DNA from: Nitzschia sp. DOCU1
Lineage: Eukaryota; Bacillariophyta; Bacillariophyceae; Bacillariales; Bacillariaceae
Reading direction: 5' to 3'
Assembly: GCA_951394045.1 (NCBI GenBank)
Contig: OX596001.1
Location: forward strand, 496,001 to 560,000
Length of the DNA: 64,000 nucleotides
Shown: positions 42,133-50,961 of the stretch, piece after piece
How positions within the stretch are numbered: the first letter of the stretch is position 1
Layout: each line of letters opens with the position of its first letter
The notes under the pieces: model-generated
What the model was told of the DNA's origin: nothing
What the model saw: only the letters and a program-made list of their open reading frames with translations
Database searches by the model: none
Made by a program: the position numbers and the translations under genes

Positions 42133-45100
42133 TTACCATCCCATGATGACCTGTCTGTGTTTGACGAAGAGATCCTCGCTTAATGCTTTGGTCAGGATAT
42201 CGGCAGGTTGATCTTCGGATCGGATATGATGTATCTCGATGTCGCCTCTCTCCACATAGTCGTAGAAGTGAAATAGACGATTGTTGATATGCTTTGTTCT
42301 TGGTCTTGCTTTGGGAGTACGGGCGATCTCAATGGCGCCCATGTTGTCTTCGTAGACGTTGCAAGTGATGTGTGCCTTGTCGAAGTGCACATTGAATCCG
42401 AGTCCTTGCATCTCCCTCAGAAGCTCAATGATCGGTATAGCCTCTCGCAAAGCGTACGAGAGTCCTGTGATCTCCGATTCGCAGCTAGACAGAGCGATCT
42501 CTTGCTGTAGCTGTGATTTCCATGTGACTGGCACTCCTGCGTAGCAGATGATGTAGCCGTGTCTGGAGCGAGCAGTGTCCTTGTCGAATCCTGCCAGTTC
42601 CTTGTCCCAGTTCCCCGCGAAGTCGGCGTCGACGAATACCTCCAATCCCTTCGAAGGATCTGCCTTGAAGATTATTCCTTTGTCTCGTGTGCCGAGCAGG
42701 TAACGTGTGATCCAGCGTATTGCATCGCCGTGTTCTTTCTTTGGGTCGATGGAGAACCGTGCACACTGGTGCACTGCGTATGCGATGTCTGGCCTTGATC
42801 CGCGCTCGACGTAGTTGAGCTTGCCGATGACACTCCTGTAGTGGAACGAGTCGTCGTGTGGTGTGGAGCTCAGGTGACGTGACAGTAGCCTGCTGGACGC
42901 CATGGGGATGTCCTTGGTTCGTACATTGTCATACTGCATGCGTAGGTCCGATATCACCTGTTCGATTAGCTTGGGTTGCGTCAGGTGTATCGTTCCGTCT
43001 TCTTTCCGATCGATGTTGACTCCGAGAAAGTCCGTGAGATCTCCCTCAATGGTAATGTTGAGGTTTGCGTCTCTCATTTCCTGTATCGTTCGCTCGATCT
43101 CTGCCTGGTCAGGACCGGCTAAGATTGAGTCGTCGGTGTAGAGGACGTAGATCATGTTGCCCTTGTAGAATACACACTCGTCGTGCTTGGACACCACGAA
43201 ATGGCACTTGTCGATGAGCCGTTTCCTCAGATATTGATACCATATACGAGAGGCGCTTTTTCCCCCATAGAGGTTGCGGTTGACTCGTAGACAATACTTG
43301 CTTGGGTCGTCAACGCCGTCGAGGGTGAATCCCTTTGGTAGCTTCATGTAGAGGTCCCTGTCTGCTGGCGCGTGTGGGTACGCGAGCACGTAGTCGAGTT
43401 GGACCGTTCGCCAATTGAAGAGTAGAACCAGCGCCAGCAGTAGCCTTATCGAGGGCCATCCGGCAACCGGAGCATACGTCTGATCGTAGTGCTCGCCGTG
43501 TCGCATTCGAGAACCGTCGATATTGCATCGTGCCTTGTATTTCTTGATTGCGCCCGTCCTTATGTCGCGCTTGCGGCGCAGTTGCCACACTGCAGGTAGC
43601 ACGGTAGTCCCCGTTGGTATGTCGGTGAGTAACATGATGGTGTAGACTCCCATGTCGACCTGTTGCTTGATCTCCAGTTCCATTGCTTCGCCGAACTGTT
43701 CCCAGTCGCTCTCCCTCTGAGCCTCGTGAAGATACAGAGTGTCGGGGTCTGCATTGGCTTTGTAGGCATAGAGTGGGTTCAGGTCCTCGTTGATGGACCT
43801 GCCGTCGCTTGGGAACATCGCCTGGAAGGAGAACACTTCGCCAGGAACATCACTTTGCGTAGTGAGTTCCGCTGTCATTGCTTCTATCAGTCGTTGCGCA
43901 GGTTGCACGCGTCTCTGCGATCGCCTGGTGGCCGTACCAGATTCTGATTGCATTCGTGGAGACTGGTGTTGTTGTGTAGATGGCTGTTGTTTGCCATTCC
44001 CGGGTGTGTTCCCTTCTGTAACGGTGGGAGAACCGCTGTCCCTGTCTGTCTTCGGGGACATGTCGACTGTGCGTGGTTCAGGTGGTGCCACGTAGGCTCC
44101 CTCTGGAACTTGGGTGCCCTCTCTTGTCTGAGAGTTTTGTGTAGTGACCTGTTTTCTTTTCGAAGCTGTGGTTGTCGCATTGCCCTGCTTGGGTGCTGTC
44201 ACATTCGCTTGTGACTGCTGAACAAACCCCGCCTTGATTTGCCATAGCGATTGTTGTGTGCTAGCACTCTCCACCGACTGGTAGAGTTGTGCTATGGTGT
44301 CAAACATTGTGTCCATCTTGATGTGGAACTGTGGAGACACAAGTCCCGTCTTGATGTCCAGCACCAGCGCAATAGAACGAGAGTGGTGTGGTGATCGTCC
44401 CAGGTACACCCCAACCCTCGCTCTACTGACCCACTTGTGGAGCGGTTTGTTCTGTTGCAAGTTCCTGTCCAACACGTACACTGGACAACCGAAGTGTTGC
44501 CAGCGCTTGGCGTTGGTGGAGACCTTCGTACTGTAGAAGAGCTCCGCTGGGGAGCGGTAGTCAGGTTTGTCGGCCAGATTGGGTGTCGCGTTGTTTGCAT
44601 CGTTCGCAATTCGGAGGGCGTATGGCCAGAGGTTCGCCGAGATCTCCTGTGGCCATTGTCGTTTTGCGTAGGTCAGTTGTGTGCGCGTCAGCTCTTGTAG
44701 TCGTCTGATTCGAGCTTCCGCCTGTCCGTTCTGGTGATGCGCGTTGACTCCCGCGAATGAGAGACCTTGCTCGCATTTGTGGCAGTCAAGCACCCATTTG
44801 TTGGCCTTGAAAATTCCATTGTCGGCATGATAATGTTGGACTCTGAAACCGTTTTGCTGGCACAGACGTTCGAATGCATGCTTGCCCTCGATCGTCTCGT
44901 CAGCACTAGCGGTCTTCTGCAGGTAGACGTAGCCGAACGATGAGTAGCTGTCCACGTAGACAGTTGCATACACGTATCGCTTCGTCGTCAAGATACCTGT
45001 CATCTGCGCGATGAACCCCGGTGTTGGGGACTTCATTTGGTCGACCGAGACCACTTCACCCGGTTTTGTTGGTAAGTAAGCTTCGTCCTTGTTGATTGGT

Positions 45101-46347
45101 GCCTTCTGCCTCCACTGACGCTTTGTTGCTTTACCGAACATGCAGGCTGCACATACGGGAACGCGACATTTGGCCAGTCGCCTTGGGATGATGGAGTATC
45201 GCGCCATGATCTGTAGTTTCCGAAAGGATACATGGGCGAAGCGCAGATGGTAAGTCAGTAATTCGGTCTCGAGCTTCCTTTCCTCTCTCTCAACCTCTGT
45301 TTCATCCACTATCCTCGCAGGATTGGCAGGTGGAGCAGGCGTTGGTCCGAGTAAGTTTTCTGTGTCGTCGCGTATGTTGTTGTTAACGTCGTCGCTAACA
45401 TTATCGTTGCCTATATTCGAGAAATCCGCAGGATCGTCATCTTCATCGTCGGAGATAACCTGTGCATCGAATGCCAGGACGTCGTCGCCGTCATCGTCGA
45501 ATCCTGCCTCCGCACAAAACGCCGCAAACTTGGAGTATCCGGGGGCGGTCCGACACGTCGCCACGTTGGTGACCGGATCGAGTGGGATCGTTTTGGTGAA
45601 GTCTTTGGAGCTGAGGATGACGCGGTCGTGTGTGGTTGTCGATTGGGCTGGGCCGCGATGTTGTCTTTTCATTTGTTGGGCCCAATGTTGTGGGCTGAAG
45701 AGGCGTATTCCGCATCCAGGTACGTAGTAGGAATCGTGCAGAGTGAAGTCGTGCACGTCGCCGCCGTCGGCTTCTAACCTTACTTTTGCTGTTCCTGTTG
45801 ACACATTCGTGGCCTTGGCTCCCATGAACCCGTTCACGATCCGATTTGTTGGCTGTAGTTCACCGGGGAAGTCCTCGATGAACCCCGATAGGTAAGCCGT
45901 CGCGCGATTGTCGATCCCAAGGGTTGTCGAGTCTGTATCGATCACTGCTAACCGTTCTCCTTTGTTCGTCATCGTCTCCATTGCCAATAGGACTTGCCAG
46001 ACTTGTAGTGTTCGCGGCGCTGCAAAGTTGATGCTGCCGCAGACGTGACATTGTAGCGGCATGTCGTTGCGTCGGTACTTGCTGGCGATGTCCCGTCGTC
46101 GCCTCACTTCCTTGTTTTGTTGACTGTGCTTCATTCGCAGCCTAAAACTAGTCCAAATCGCGATTTTCCAGGCTCGTAGATATGCTAAATAGCGAGTTAA
46201 CTTAGCCCGAAAGCGTTGCTTCTTAGGATAGTAGTAGTAGCAGCTGTCGGCATAGACCGTCACCCATATGTAGATTATCAAGTACGCCAGGCCAATGTAT
46301 GTCCATACGGCCAGGGTATCTTGTAACCTCGTCGGCAGATTGAGGAA
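42133..46347 (-). CDS. Copia Pol polyprotein (protease, integrase, RT, RNase H)
   Basis: The frame is open from just after the Gag UGA (46350-46348) to the stop at 42133, about 1404 residues, in the same frame as Gag. The first in-frame ATG is only at 46134. A hydrophobic segment (VWTYIGLAYLIIYIWV) opens it. The protease has IDNRATAYLSG in place of the usual DSG. Integrase: the zinc part HLRFAHVSFRKL...CAAC, then SVDQMKS, HADNGIF and HHQNGQAEARIRR for the D,D,E set. RT: VLAYPHAPADRDLYMKLPKG and VLYTDDSILAG. RNase H: EVFVDADFAGNWD and CNVYEDNMGAIEIA, with the C-terminus PADILTKALSEDLF. All key residues appear present. Expression needs UGA readthrough, or independent initiation or splicing. Confidence 0.9.
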   Translation of the reverse strand, partial: FLNLPTRLQDTLAVWTYIGLAYLIIYIWVTVYADSCYYYYPKKQRFRAKLTRYLAYLRAWKIAIWTSFRLRMKHSQQNKEVRRRRDIASKYRRNDMPLQCHVCGSINFAAPRTLQVWQVLLAMETMTNKGERLAVIDTDSTTLGIDNRATAYLSGFIEDFPGELQPTNRIVNGFMGAKATNVSTGTAKVRLEADGGDVHDFTLHDSYYVPGCGIRLFSPQHWAQQMKRQHRGPAQSTTTHDRVILSSKDFTKTIPLDPVTNVATCRTAPGYSKFAAFCAEAGFDDDGDDVLAFDAQVISDDEDDDPADFSNIGNDNVSDDVNNNIRDDTENLLGPTPAPPANPARIVDETEVEREERKLETELLTYHLRFAHVSFRKLQIMARYSIIPRRLAKCRVPVCAACMFGKATKRQWRQKAPINKDEAYLPTKPGEVVSVDQMKSPTPGFIAQMTGILTTKRYVYATVYVDSYSSFGYVYLQKTASADETIEGKHAFERLCQQNGFRVQHYHADNGIFKANKWVLDCHKCEQGLSFAGVNAHHQNGQAEARIRRLQELTRTQLTYAKRQWPQEISANLWPYALRIANDANNATPNLADKPDYRSPAELFYSTKVSTNAKRWQHFGCPVYVLDRNLQQNKPLHKWVSRARVGVYLGRSPHHSRSIALVLDIKTGLVSPQFHIKMDTMFDTIAQLYQSVESASTQQSLWQIKAGFVQQSQANVTAPKQGNATTTASKRKQVTTQNSQTREGTQVPEGAYVAPPEPRTVDMSPKTDRDSGSPTVTEGNTPGNGKQQPSTQQHQSPRMQSESGTATRRSQRRVQPAQRLIEAMTAELTTQSDVPGEVFSFQAMFPSDGRSINEDLNPLYAYKANADPDTLYLHEAQRESDWEQFGEAMELEIKQQVDMGVYTIMLLTDIPTGTTVLPAVWQLRRKRDIRTGAIKKYKARCNIDGSRMRHGEHYDQTYAPVAGWPSIRLLLALVLLFNWRTVQLDYVLAYPHAPADRDLYMKLPKGFTLDGVDDPSKYCLRVNRNLYGGKSASRIWYQYLRKRLIDKCHFVVSKHDECVFYKGNMIYVLYTDDSILAGPDQAEIERTIQEMRDANLNITIEGDLTDFLGVNIDRKEDGTIHLTQPKLIEQVISDLRMQYDNVRTKDIPMASSRLLSRHLSSTPHDDSFHYRSVIGKLNYVERGSRPDIAYAVHQCARFSIDPKKEHGDAIRWITRYLLGTRDKGIIFKADPSKGLEVFVDADFAGNWDKELAGFDKDTARSRHGYIICYAGVPVTWKSQLQQEIALSSCESEITGLSYALREAIPIIELLREMQGLGFNVHFDKAHITCNVYEDNMGAIEIARTPKARPRTKHINNRLFHFYDYVERGDIEIHHIRSEDQPADILTKALSEDLFVKHRQVIMGW

Positions 46348-46350
46348 TCA
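46348..46350 (-). other. In-frame UGA between Gag and Pol
   Basis: In the element sense the sequence is GAG GAG TGA TTC CTC. Removing this one stop would make gag-pol a single frame. It may be a programmed readthrough site or a recent nonsense mutation. Confidence 0.75.
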
Positions 46351-47706
46351 CTCCTCAGTTTCTTCGGCGATATCGGCGAGAGCAGTCATTGCTTTTGCAA
46401 ACTTCGACTCTTGTTTAGTCGTTGTAGTCGGCGTTGCTGGTTTCGAAGTTGTCGCGTTGCCTCCATCCTTTCCCTTTCCCAATCCTTTCTTCTCGCACTT
46501 GTCGGTCGAATGGCGGCACCACTTTTGATGATTGGCGCAGAACCACCATTGCTTGCCATCGACTGTCTTGTTTGTGGGTTCCCCAGCTTTGGGTTTGACG
46601 GACACCCACGCAGGCATGTCGGACTTCTTCTTCTTGTTGTTGCCTTTGGCCTTGCCGGCTTTGTTGTCATTGCTTTCAGTCGTTCTAGACTTGCCGGCAG
46701 TTCTCTGTTGACCTTGGAGTCGTTTCAGAGTGGCCTCGAGCACCATAATCTTTTCTTCTTCCGAAGATGGTGCGTTCCACTGGTTCTTTTCGACTAGCAC
46801 CTCGTACTTGTTTTTGGCCAATGCCATGAGAGTGCTTGGAGTGATCGCCGTGGTTCCATCCTCGTATTCCTCTTCTTTCTTCTCGATGTAGGCAATGAAT
46901 CGTTTGTCGCTTGCGGCGTGATAGCCTTTGAACAAATTTACCAAAAGGTCGTTTGTGATCTCGCCTCGCGCGGCTAAAGCATCCACAAGTCCTTTTACGT
47001 ACAGATTCAGCTTGCCTATGTCGTTGCCTATGGTAGGTAGGTAGGTATCCAGAGAGGAGAGTTGAGTCCTGATGTGTGCGGTTGTTGCGTTCGTGTCGAT
47101 GCTTGATTCCCGTATGACCACTTTGAGTAGGAGAATTCCCACGCCCTTGTTGCTGACAGTGTACTCGTCCTTGTATGCTGCTATCTTGTTGCGACCCGAT
47201 GCATTTAAGCTGTTCATGATGCAGTTGTACGCTTGCACGGAGTCTTGAGCAGCTCGATTCTGAGCGTTGACGTAGACTTGTGCACACTGATGCAGGTAGT
47301 CGAGGGTGTACTCTCCGTAGTGATTGAGGAAATTGGATGCTGGTCCGATTGGATTGTTGGGATCTTCAGGGATTGCTAGGAAGGAGTCGTCCCATCCGTT
47401 GATAGCTGCTCGTCCGCCTTTCCTGTTGAGGAAATCCTTCATTCGTTCGGGAGAGCAGTCGAAGCCTTCTTCGTCGGATGAGTACATTGAGGAAGTTGCG
47501 GATGACCAAATCTTCATTCCCTCGGATGTCGTGTAGTCAAGCACATTCGCATGTGCGAGAGCTGGCGTGAGTGCAAACGTTGGCGCAGCGATGTTTTGCT
47601 GAGCTGGCGGCCCCGCTGGGGGGACCGCTGGTGGCACGACCGGAGGCGGTACTATCGGTGGTATCATTGGTGGAACCACTGGAGGAACCTGAAGGTTGGC
47701 GGCCAT
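46348..47706 (-). CDS. Copia Gag protein
   Basis: 452 residues from the ATG at 47706. A Pro/Val-rich N-terminus (VPPVVPPMIPPIVPPP) leads into a helical capsid-like region. A Lys-rich linker follows, then a zinc-knuckle-like cluster, WFCANHQKWCRHSTDKC, of the modified type seen in Copia Gag. The end, ADIAEETEE, is followed by UGA and then open Pol frame in the same register. Gag would form the virus-like particle that packages element RNA. Confidence 0.9.
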   Translation of the reverse strand: MAANLQVPPVVPPMIPPIVPPPVVPPAVPPAGPPAQQNIAAPTFALTPALAHANVLDYTTSEGMKIWSSATSSMYSSDEEGFDCSPERMKDFLNRKGGRAAINGWDDSFLAIPEDPNNPIGPASNFLNHYGEYTLDYLHQCAQVYVNAQNRAAQDSVQAYNCIMNSLNASGRNKIAAYKDEYTVSNKGVGILLLKVVIRESSIDTNATTAHIRTQLSSLDTYLPTIGNDIGKLNLYVKGLVDALAARGEITNDLLVNLFKGYHAASDKRFIAYIEKKEEEYEDGTTAITPSTLMALAKNKYEVLVEKNQWNAPSSEEEKIMVLEATLKRLQGQQRTAGKSRTTESNDNKAGKAKGNNKKKKSDMPAWVSVKPKAGEPTNKTVDGKQWWFCANHQKWCRHSTDKCEKKGLGKGKDGGNATTSKPATPTTTTKQESKFAKAMTALADIAEETEE

Positions 47707-47748
47707 TGTAGCTGATGATTAACTGTTGAAGAACTTGTATGTCTCTTA

Positions 47749-47763
47749 TGCGCAGAGGAAGCG
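47749..47763 (-). other. Putative primer-binding site (initiator tRNA-Met D-arm type)
   Basis: Directly after the 5' LTR, the element-sense sequence CGCTTCCTCTGCGCA is complementary to TGCGCAGAGGAAGCG, close to the D-arm stretch GGCGCAGCGGAAGCG of eukaryotic initiator tRNA-Met. Spacer to the LTR is zero. Confidence 0.55.
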
Positions 47764-48075
47764 TGTTGAAATCTACGATGACCGGTACTGGCTAATCGTA
47801 AAAAGAGCTCAAATAACTTGTGGTTGTGTTGCAGTGTGTTGATTCTGAAACTTATGAGCACTAACAGTGCGTAAACTAAATGTATGCTGTCGAGATAGAC
47901 AGCTGATGTACTCTGATTTGTATCGTACTTAGTGCCATCTCCATGCCTTCTCCTCGTTGGAGTCAGCACGTGGCTGTTCGGGAGTGAACGTTGCACTTCC
48001 CTATACGATTGCGTCATCACGCTGATGACGTCGTGAAGAGCGATCCTTGACCACCAGATTTACCGTATTTGAACA
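47764..48075 (-). repeat. 5' LTR of the Copia element
   Basis: 312 bp with no difference seen from the 3' LTR. CRE/bZIP-like sites lie at 48010-48033. Its outer edge is 60 bp from the start codon of the downstream plus-strand gene. Confidence 0.95.
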
Positions 48076-48135
48076 GCGTCCTATTCAATGAGGCCACAAC
48101 AACTTTGATCTATCGATAAAACCAATACAGCGAAA

Positions 48136-49629
48136 ATGGGGAAAGACGATGGCAACAACATCGACGACAAACGAAGAAGCTGGTTGTCCGAACTTGGCCC
48201 TTGTGATGTGCTGCTAGGGAGAGGTAAAGTGACGCCCAGCATTTGTACTATGAAGTTTCAAGTAGAATTCTCCTCAAAATTTTGTTGATTGCTGCGTGTG
48301 GCATACTATTGTCCTATAGGCACAGGCCCCAATGAAAACCAGGGCAACCGACTGTTTCGTGACGTCTTGAGGGAATACAAGGACGAGTATCGCAGGGCGT
48401 CAACGAGGAAGGCAAAGAAAGATGTTGTCTCGAAGGCACTGAAAGAATTCAAGGCCAGAGGTGGACGTTTCGTTGAAAAGGTTGTTTTGACCACAATCAC
48501 GAAACGAAGCCCAGGCGAGAATCATTATGAAATTGTAGAAGGCCCGGCTGTCTTTTTGAAGGCTCGCCAAGCGTTTCGATACCTGCTCCGAGGCGGCGAG
48601 TCAGACAGCAAGGAAGAAGAACAACAAACCACCCAAGAATCAACCCAGCCTTCAAGCAGCTCTTCAAACCATTTCTCCCCGGCTGCTCGGCAACAATCTT
48701 CAGAAGCCGGTCACAGCGCCCCTGGTACAGCCCAGCCTTCTGCTGGAGGAATGCACATGTCTTCGCTCTCCATTCCATCACGGCTGGGTAGTACTAGTAT
48801 GGGAACATCGTCCTGCAACGCAGGAGATCTTATGCGCCTTACTGCAATGGCAGTAGAGTCACCGTTGCTTGCGCGTCTCCACACTTCACAAAACGTTGGG
48901 GGAAACTGGGGCACGAGAGACTGCCAGACGCCACTTTTGGGTATCACAGAGCAAATGTTCGCAGCCACCACCAACAACCCCTTCTTGAGCAACCCAAGTC
49001 ATACGTTAGCTGGGCTAGCAATGGCCCGGAATGGCAACACCCAGATCACACCAGCACTCACAAGCAGCGACTTCAGAGTAGGACACCGTGGGGGGCAATT
49101 CCCGTGGCTCTCAGGTATATCTCCCTTTGCATCCCGAAACTCGCTGCTCGATTCCTCGCTGCAGCGTCTAGCCGCCGGCAGAAGTGACCCACTTGTAAGA
49201 ACCACCAACCACCCAGTGGACCACGGGATATTCTCACGGATCGATCAACTTGTGTCTCAATCTCTCGAGTCTTCGTCTTGTCCTCGCCAACAGGAAACGT
49301 CCGGAGCTTTCTCCCAGGCTGCCCAGGAGGTCGTGCTGGAACGGCTAGCGATTGAAGAAGCGCTTTTCAGGCAAAAGCAGCGAGAAGACAGCGCACCTAG
49401 CCACTTGGCACAGCTACTTGCACCGAACCTGCTAGCCCTGAAAACTGCGCAGGCGAACCCACTCAGCCAGCAGCATGACCAAATGGAAAAGATGCGCTCA
49501 GCTCAAGCGTTGCAACAGCAAGACGGCAACCGCTTAGCTTCCAACCTGCTTGCTATCATGGCGTCACTTCCTGGTGACAGCAATCCTTTCAACGCGGGCT
49601 TGCATAGTGCTTCGCAGAGACCGGGCTGA
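48136..49629 (+). CDS. DUF6824-domain protein (2 exons)
   Basis: Exons 48136-48223 and 48320-49629 with a 96-bp GT-AG intron, 465 residues. The splice joins SELGPCDVLLGRG to TGPNENQGNRLFRDVLREYK, giving the DVLLGRG...N..GN..FR signature of the DUF6824 domain, which is abundant in diatoms, often in proteins with regulatory features. Residues 20-110 hold the domain. A Gln/Ser-rich tail (KEEEQQTTQESTQPSSSSS and later Gln-rich segments) resembles a transactivation region. No targeting peptide is present, so a nuclear role is plausible but inferred. The start codon lies only 60 bp from the inserted LTR, so the native promoter is displaced by 6.3 kb. Confidence 0.85.
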
Positions 49630-50289
49630 TCGTTTCCAATCAGCAAGAATGGGCTTGGTTGGGCGTTGGATGCACATAACAATAGATTCAAATTTTACTG
49701 CGTTGACCACCCAGCTTCTCGTCAGTATCAACGGCGACGCCAGCTAGAGCGTGTTCTTCGGTTGAAACTGTCAACTTTAACCTGGAAAGAGCCATGAGTT
49801 CAAGTGCTCCAACAATCTCTCTTCGCCCCGACGATGGTGGTGTGTGTTCACTCATTGTTGAGCCAGCAGTCCTCCTCGGAGTAAGGGATCGAAAGCCTCC
49901 TTGCCATTGAGTAGCCTCTTTGCAATGGTCGTCCTGCAATGAATGAAACCCTTGCTCCTCGAACTACTTCTCCAAGGTTCAAATTGTTGCAGTTCCTCTC
50001 ATAAAACGAAAACCCTATACGCGCCAAGTGGTGATCACACTGCCAGCCAGTCCAGCCAGTCAGCGGCGCGCCAATTTCGCCGATGACGTCCAGACGGTCG
50101 CGCCATGGCACTGACGACGATTTTTGCCTCATCCATCAGCAGAAATCTTGGTCGACGACGACCTTCATGGAAGGGCATCGGCTCATCGACAAGAAACGCG
50201 TCACATCCATCTCGAGCTTTCTAAAATGACGACTGCACGCATCGCCATGATCCGACTTCGCTCATTGTTTCGATAAAAGTTGTGTGAAA
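49630..50289. other. Intergenic stretch upstream of a plastid-protein gene
   Basis: About 660 bp, no gene recognised. The 3' part should be the promoter of the gene at 50290. Confidence 0.45.
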
Positions 50290-50634
50290 ATGAAGCTAAT
50301 TTCTTTCCTTGCCTTGTTTGTGGCCCTTGTTGCCTCCTCTACTAGCGCCTTGGCCCCGCCAAGCCCTGCTGCCGCCGGTCGACGTGCTTTCTTGGCCAAG
50401 GCCGCCACCACCACGGCCGCCTCCATTGCTGCTGTGGCCTCTCCTGCCTTCGCAGTCGACCAATATGCTTTGGATTTGGATGAATCCTACAAGACGGAAA
50501 AACCTGAGAAAAAGTCAGGAAACGGCGGTGCCGTTGTTGGTGGCGCGGTGGCGGCAGGTCTGGCATTGAGTTTGCCCTTTTTCTACCAAAATCTAGCCCG
50601 TATGGCCGGAGTTAAGAATTCCAAGTTGAAATAG
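50290..50634 (+). CDS. Small thylakoid single-span membrane protein
   Basis: 114 residues from the ATG at 50290. The presequence is three-part. ER signal peptide MKLISFLALFVALVASSTSA is cut before LAPPSP, near an ASAFAP-type junction. A twin-Arg start, RRAFLAKAATTTAASIAAV, then ends in SPAFA, before VDQYALDLDES. The mature ~55 residues have an acidic lumenal start (LDLDESYKTEKPEKK) and one hydrophobic span (GGAVVGGAVAAGLALSLPFF), followed by QNLARMAGVKNSKLK. Size and topology match low-mass photosystem subunits. I cannot say which. Confidence 0.75.
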   Translation: MKLISFLALFVALVASSTSALAPPSPAAAGRRAFLAKAATTTAASIAAVASPAFAVDQYALDLDESYKTEKPEKKSGNGGAVVGGAVAAGLALSLPFFYQNLARMAGVKNSKLK

Positions 50635-50961
50635 GCACACCGAACAACAACGGCGTTGGCTGGTTGATTCAACTATAAACCAAGTTCGTGGATGATGTCT
50701 TTTGTTTCTGACGCTCGTGCATGCGCAGACGACGCGGGGGATTCTATTACCTATCCAGGATGCCGCCTCAAACCAAACAAACAACGTTCAGAACGTTTAC
50801 CAAAGTAGAATCAAAGTATGATAGTTAGTTAGCTATGATACATCGCACAACAGCTTTTTATAAACCTATGGACCGGATATTAGCGTGGGGGAGCATAGGG
50901 ATGTTGATGTGCGATGACCAACCGTTGAGGTCACTTGCGAATTCGCACTAGAAATGTTGGA
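50635..50961. other. Convergent 3' spacer
   Basis: About 330 bp between convergent genes, nothing recognised. Confidence 0.5.

Larger units (their letters stand above)
41791..48075 (-). mobile_element. Complete Copia-type LTR retrotransposon
   Basis: A 6285-bp element read on the minus strand: 5' LTR 48075-47764, primer site, Gag, Pol (protease, integrase, reverse transcriptase, RNase H), polypurine tract and 3' LTR 42102-41791. The integrase-before-RT order makes it Ty1/copia. Both 312-bp LTRs look identical base for base, so the insertion is recent. The flanks carry a 6-bp target duplication GCGTCC (41785-41790 and 48076-48081). It sits 60 bp upstream of, and antisense to, the DUF6824 gene. 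Protease DNRAT and RT YTDD variants recall diatom CoDi lineages. The gag and pol frames are full length apart from one UGA between them. Confidence 0.95.
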
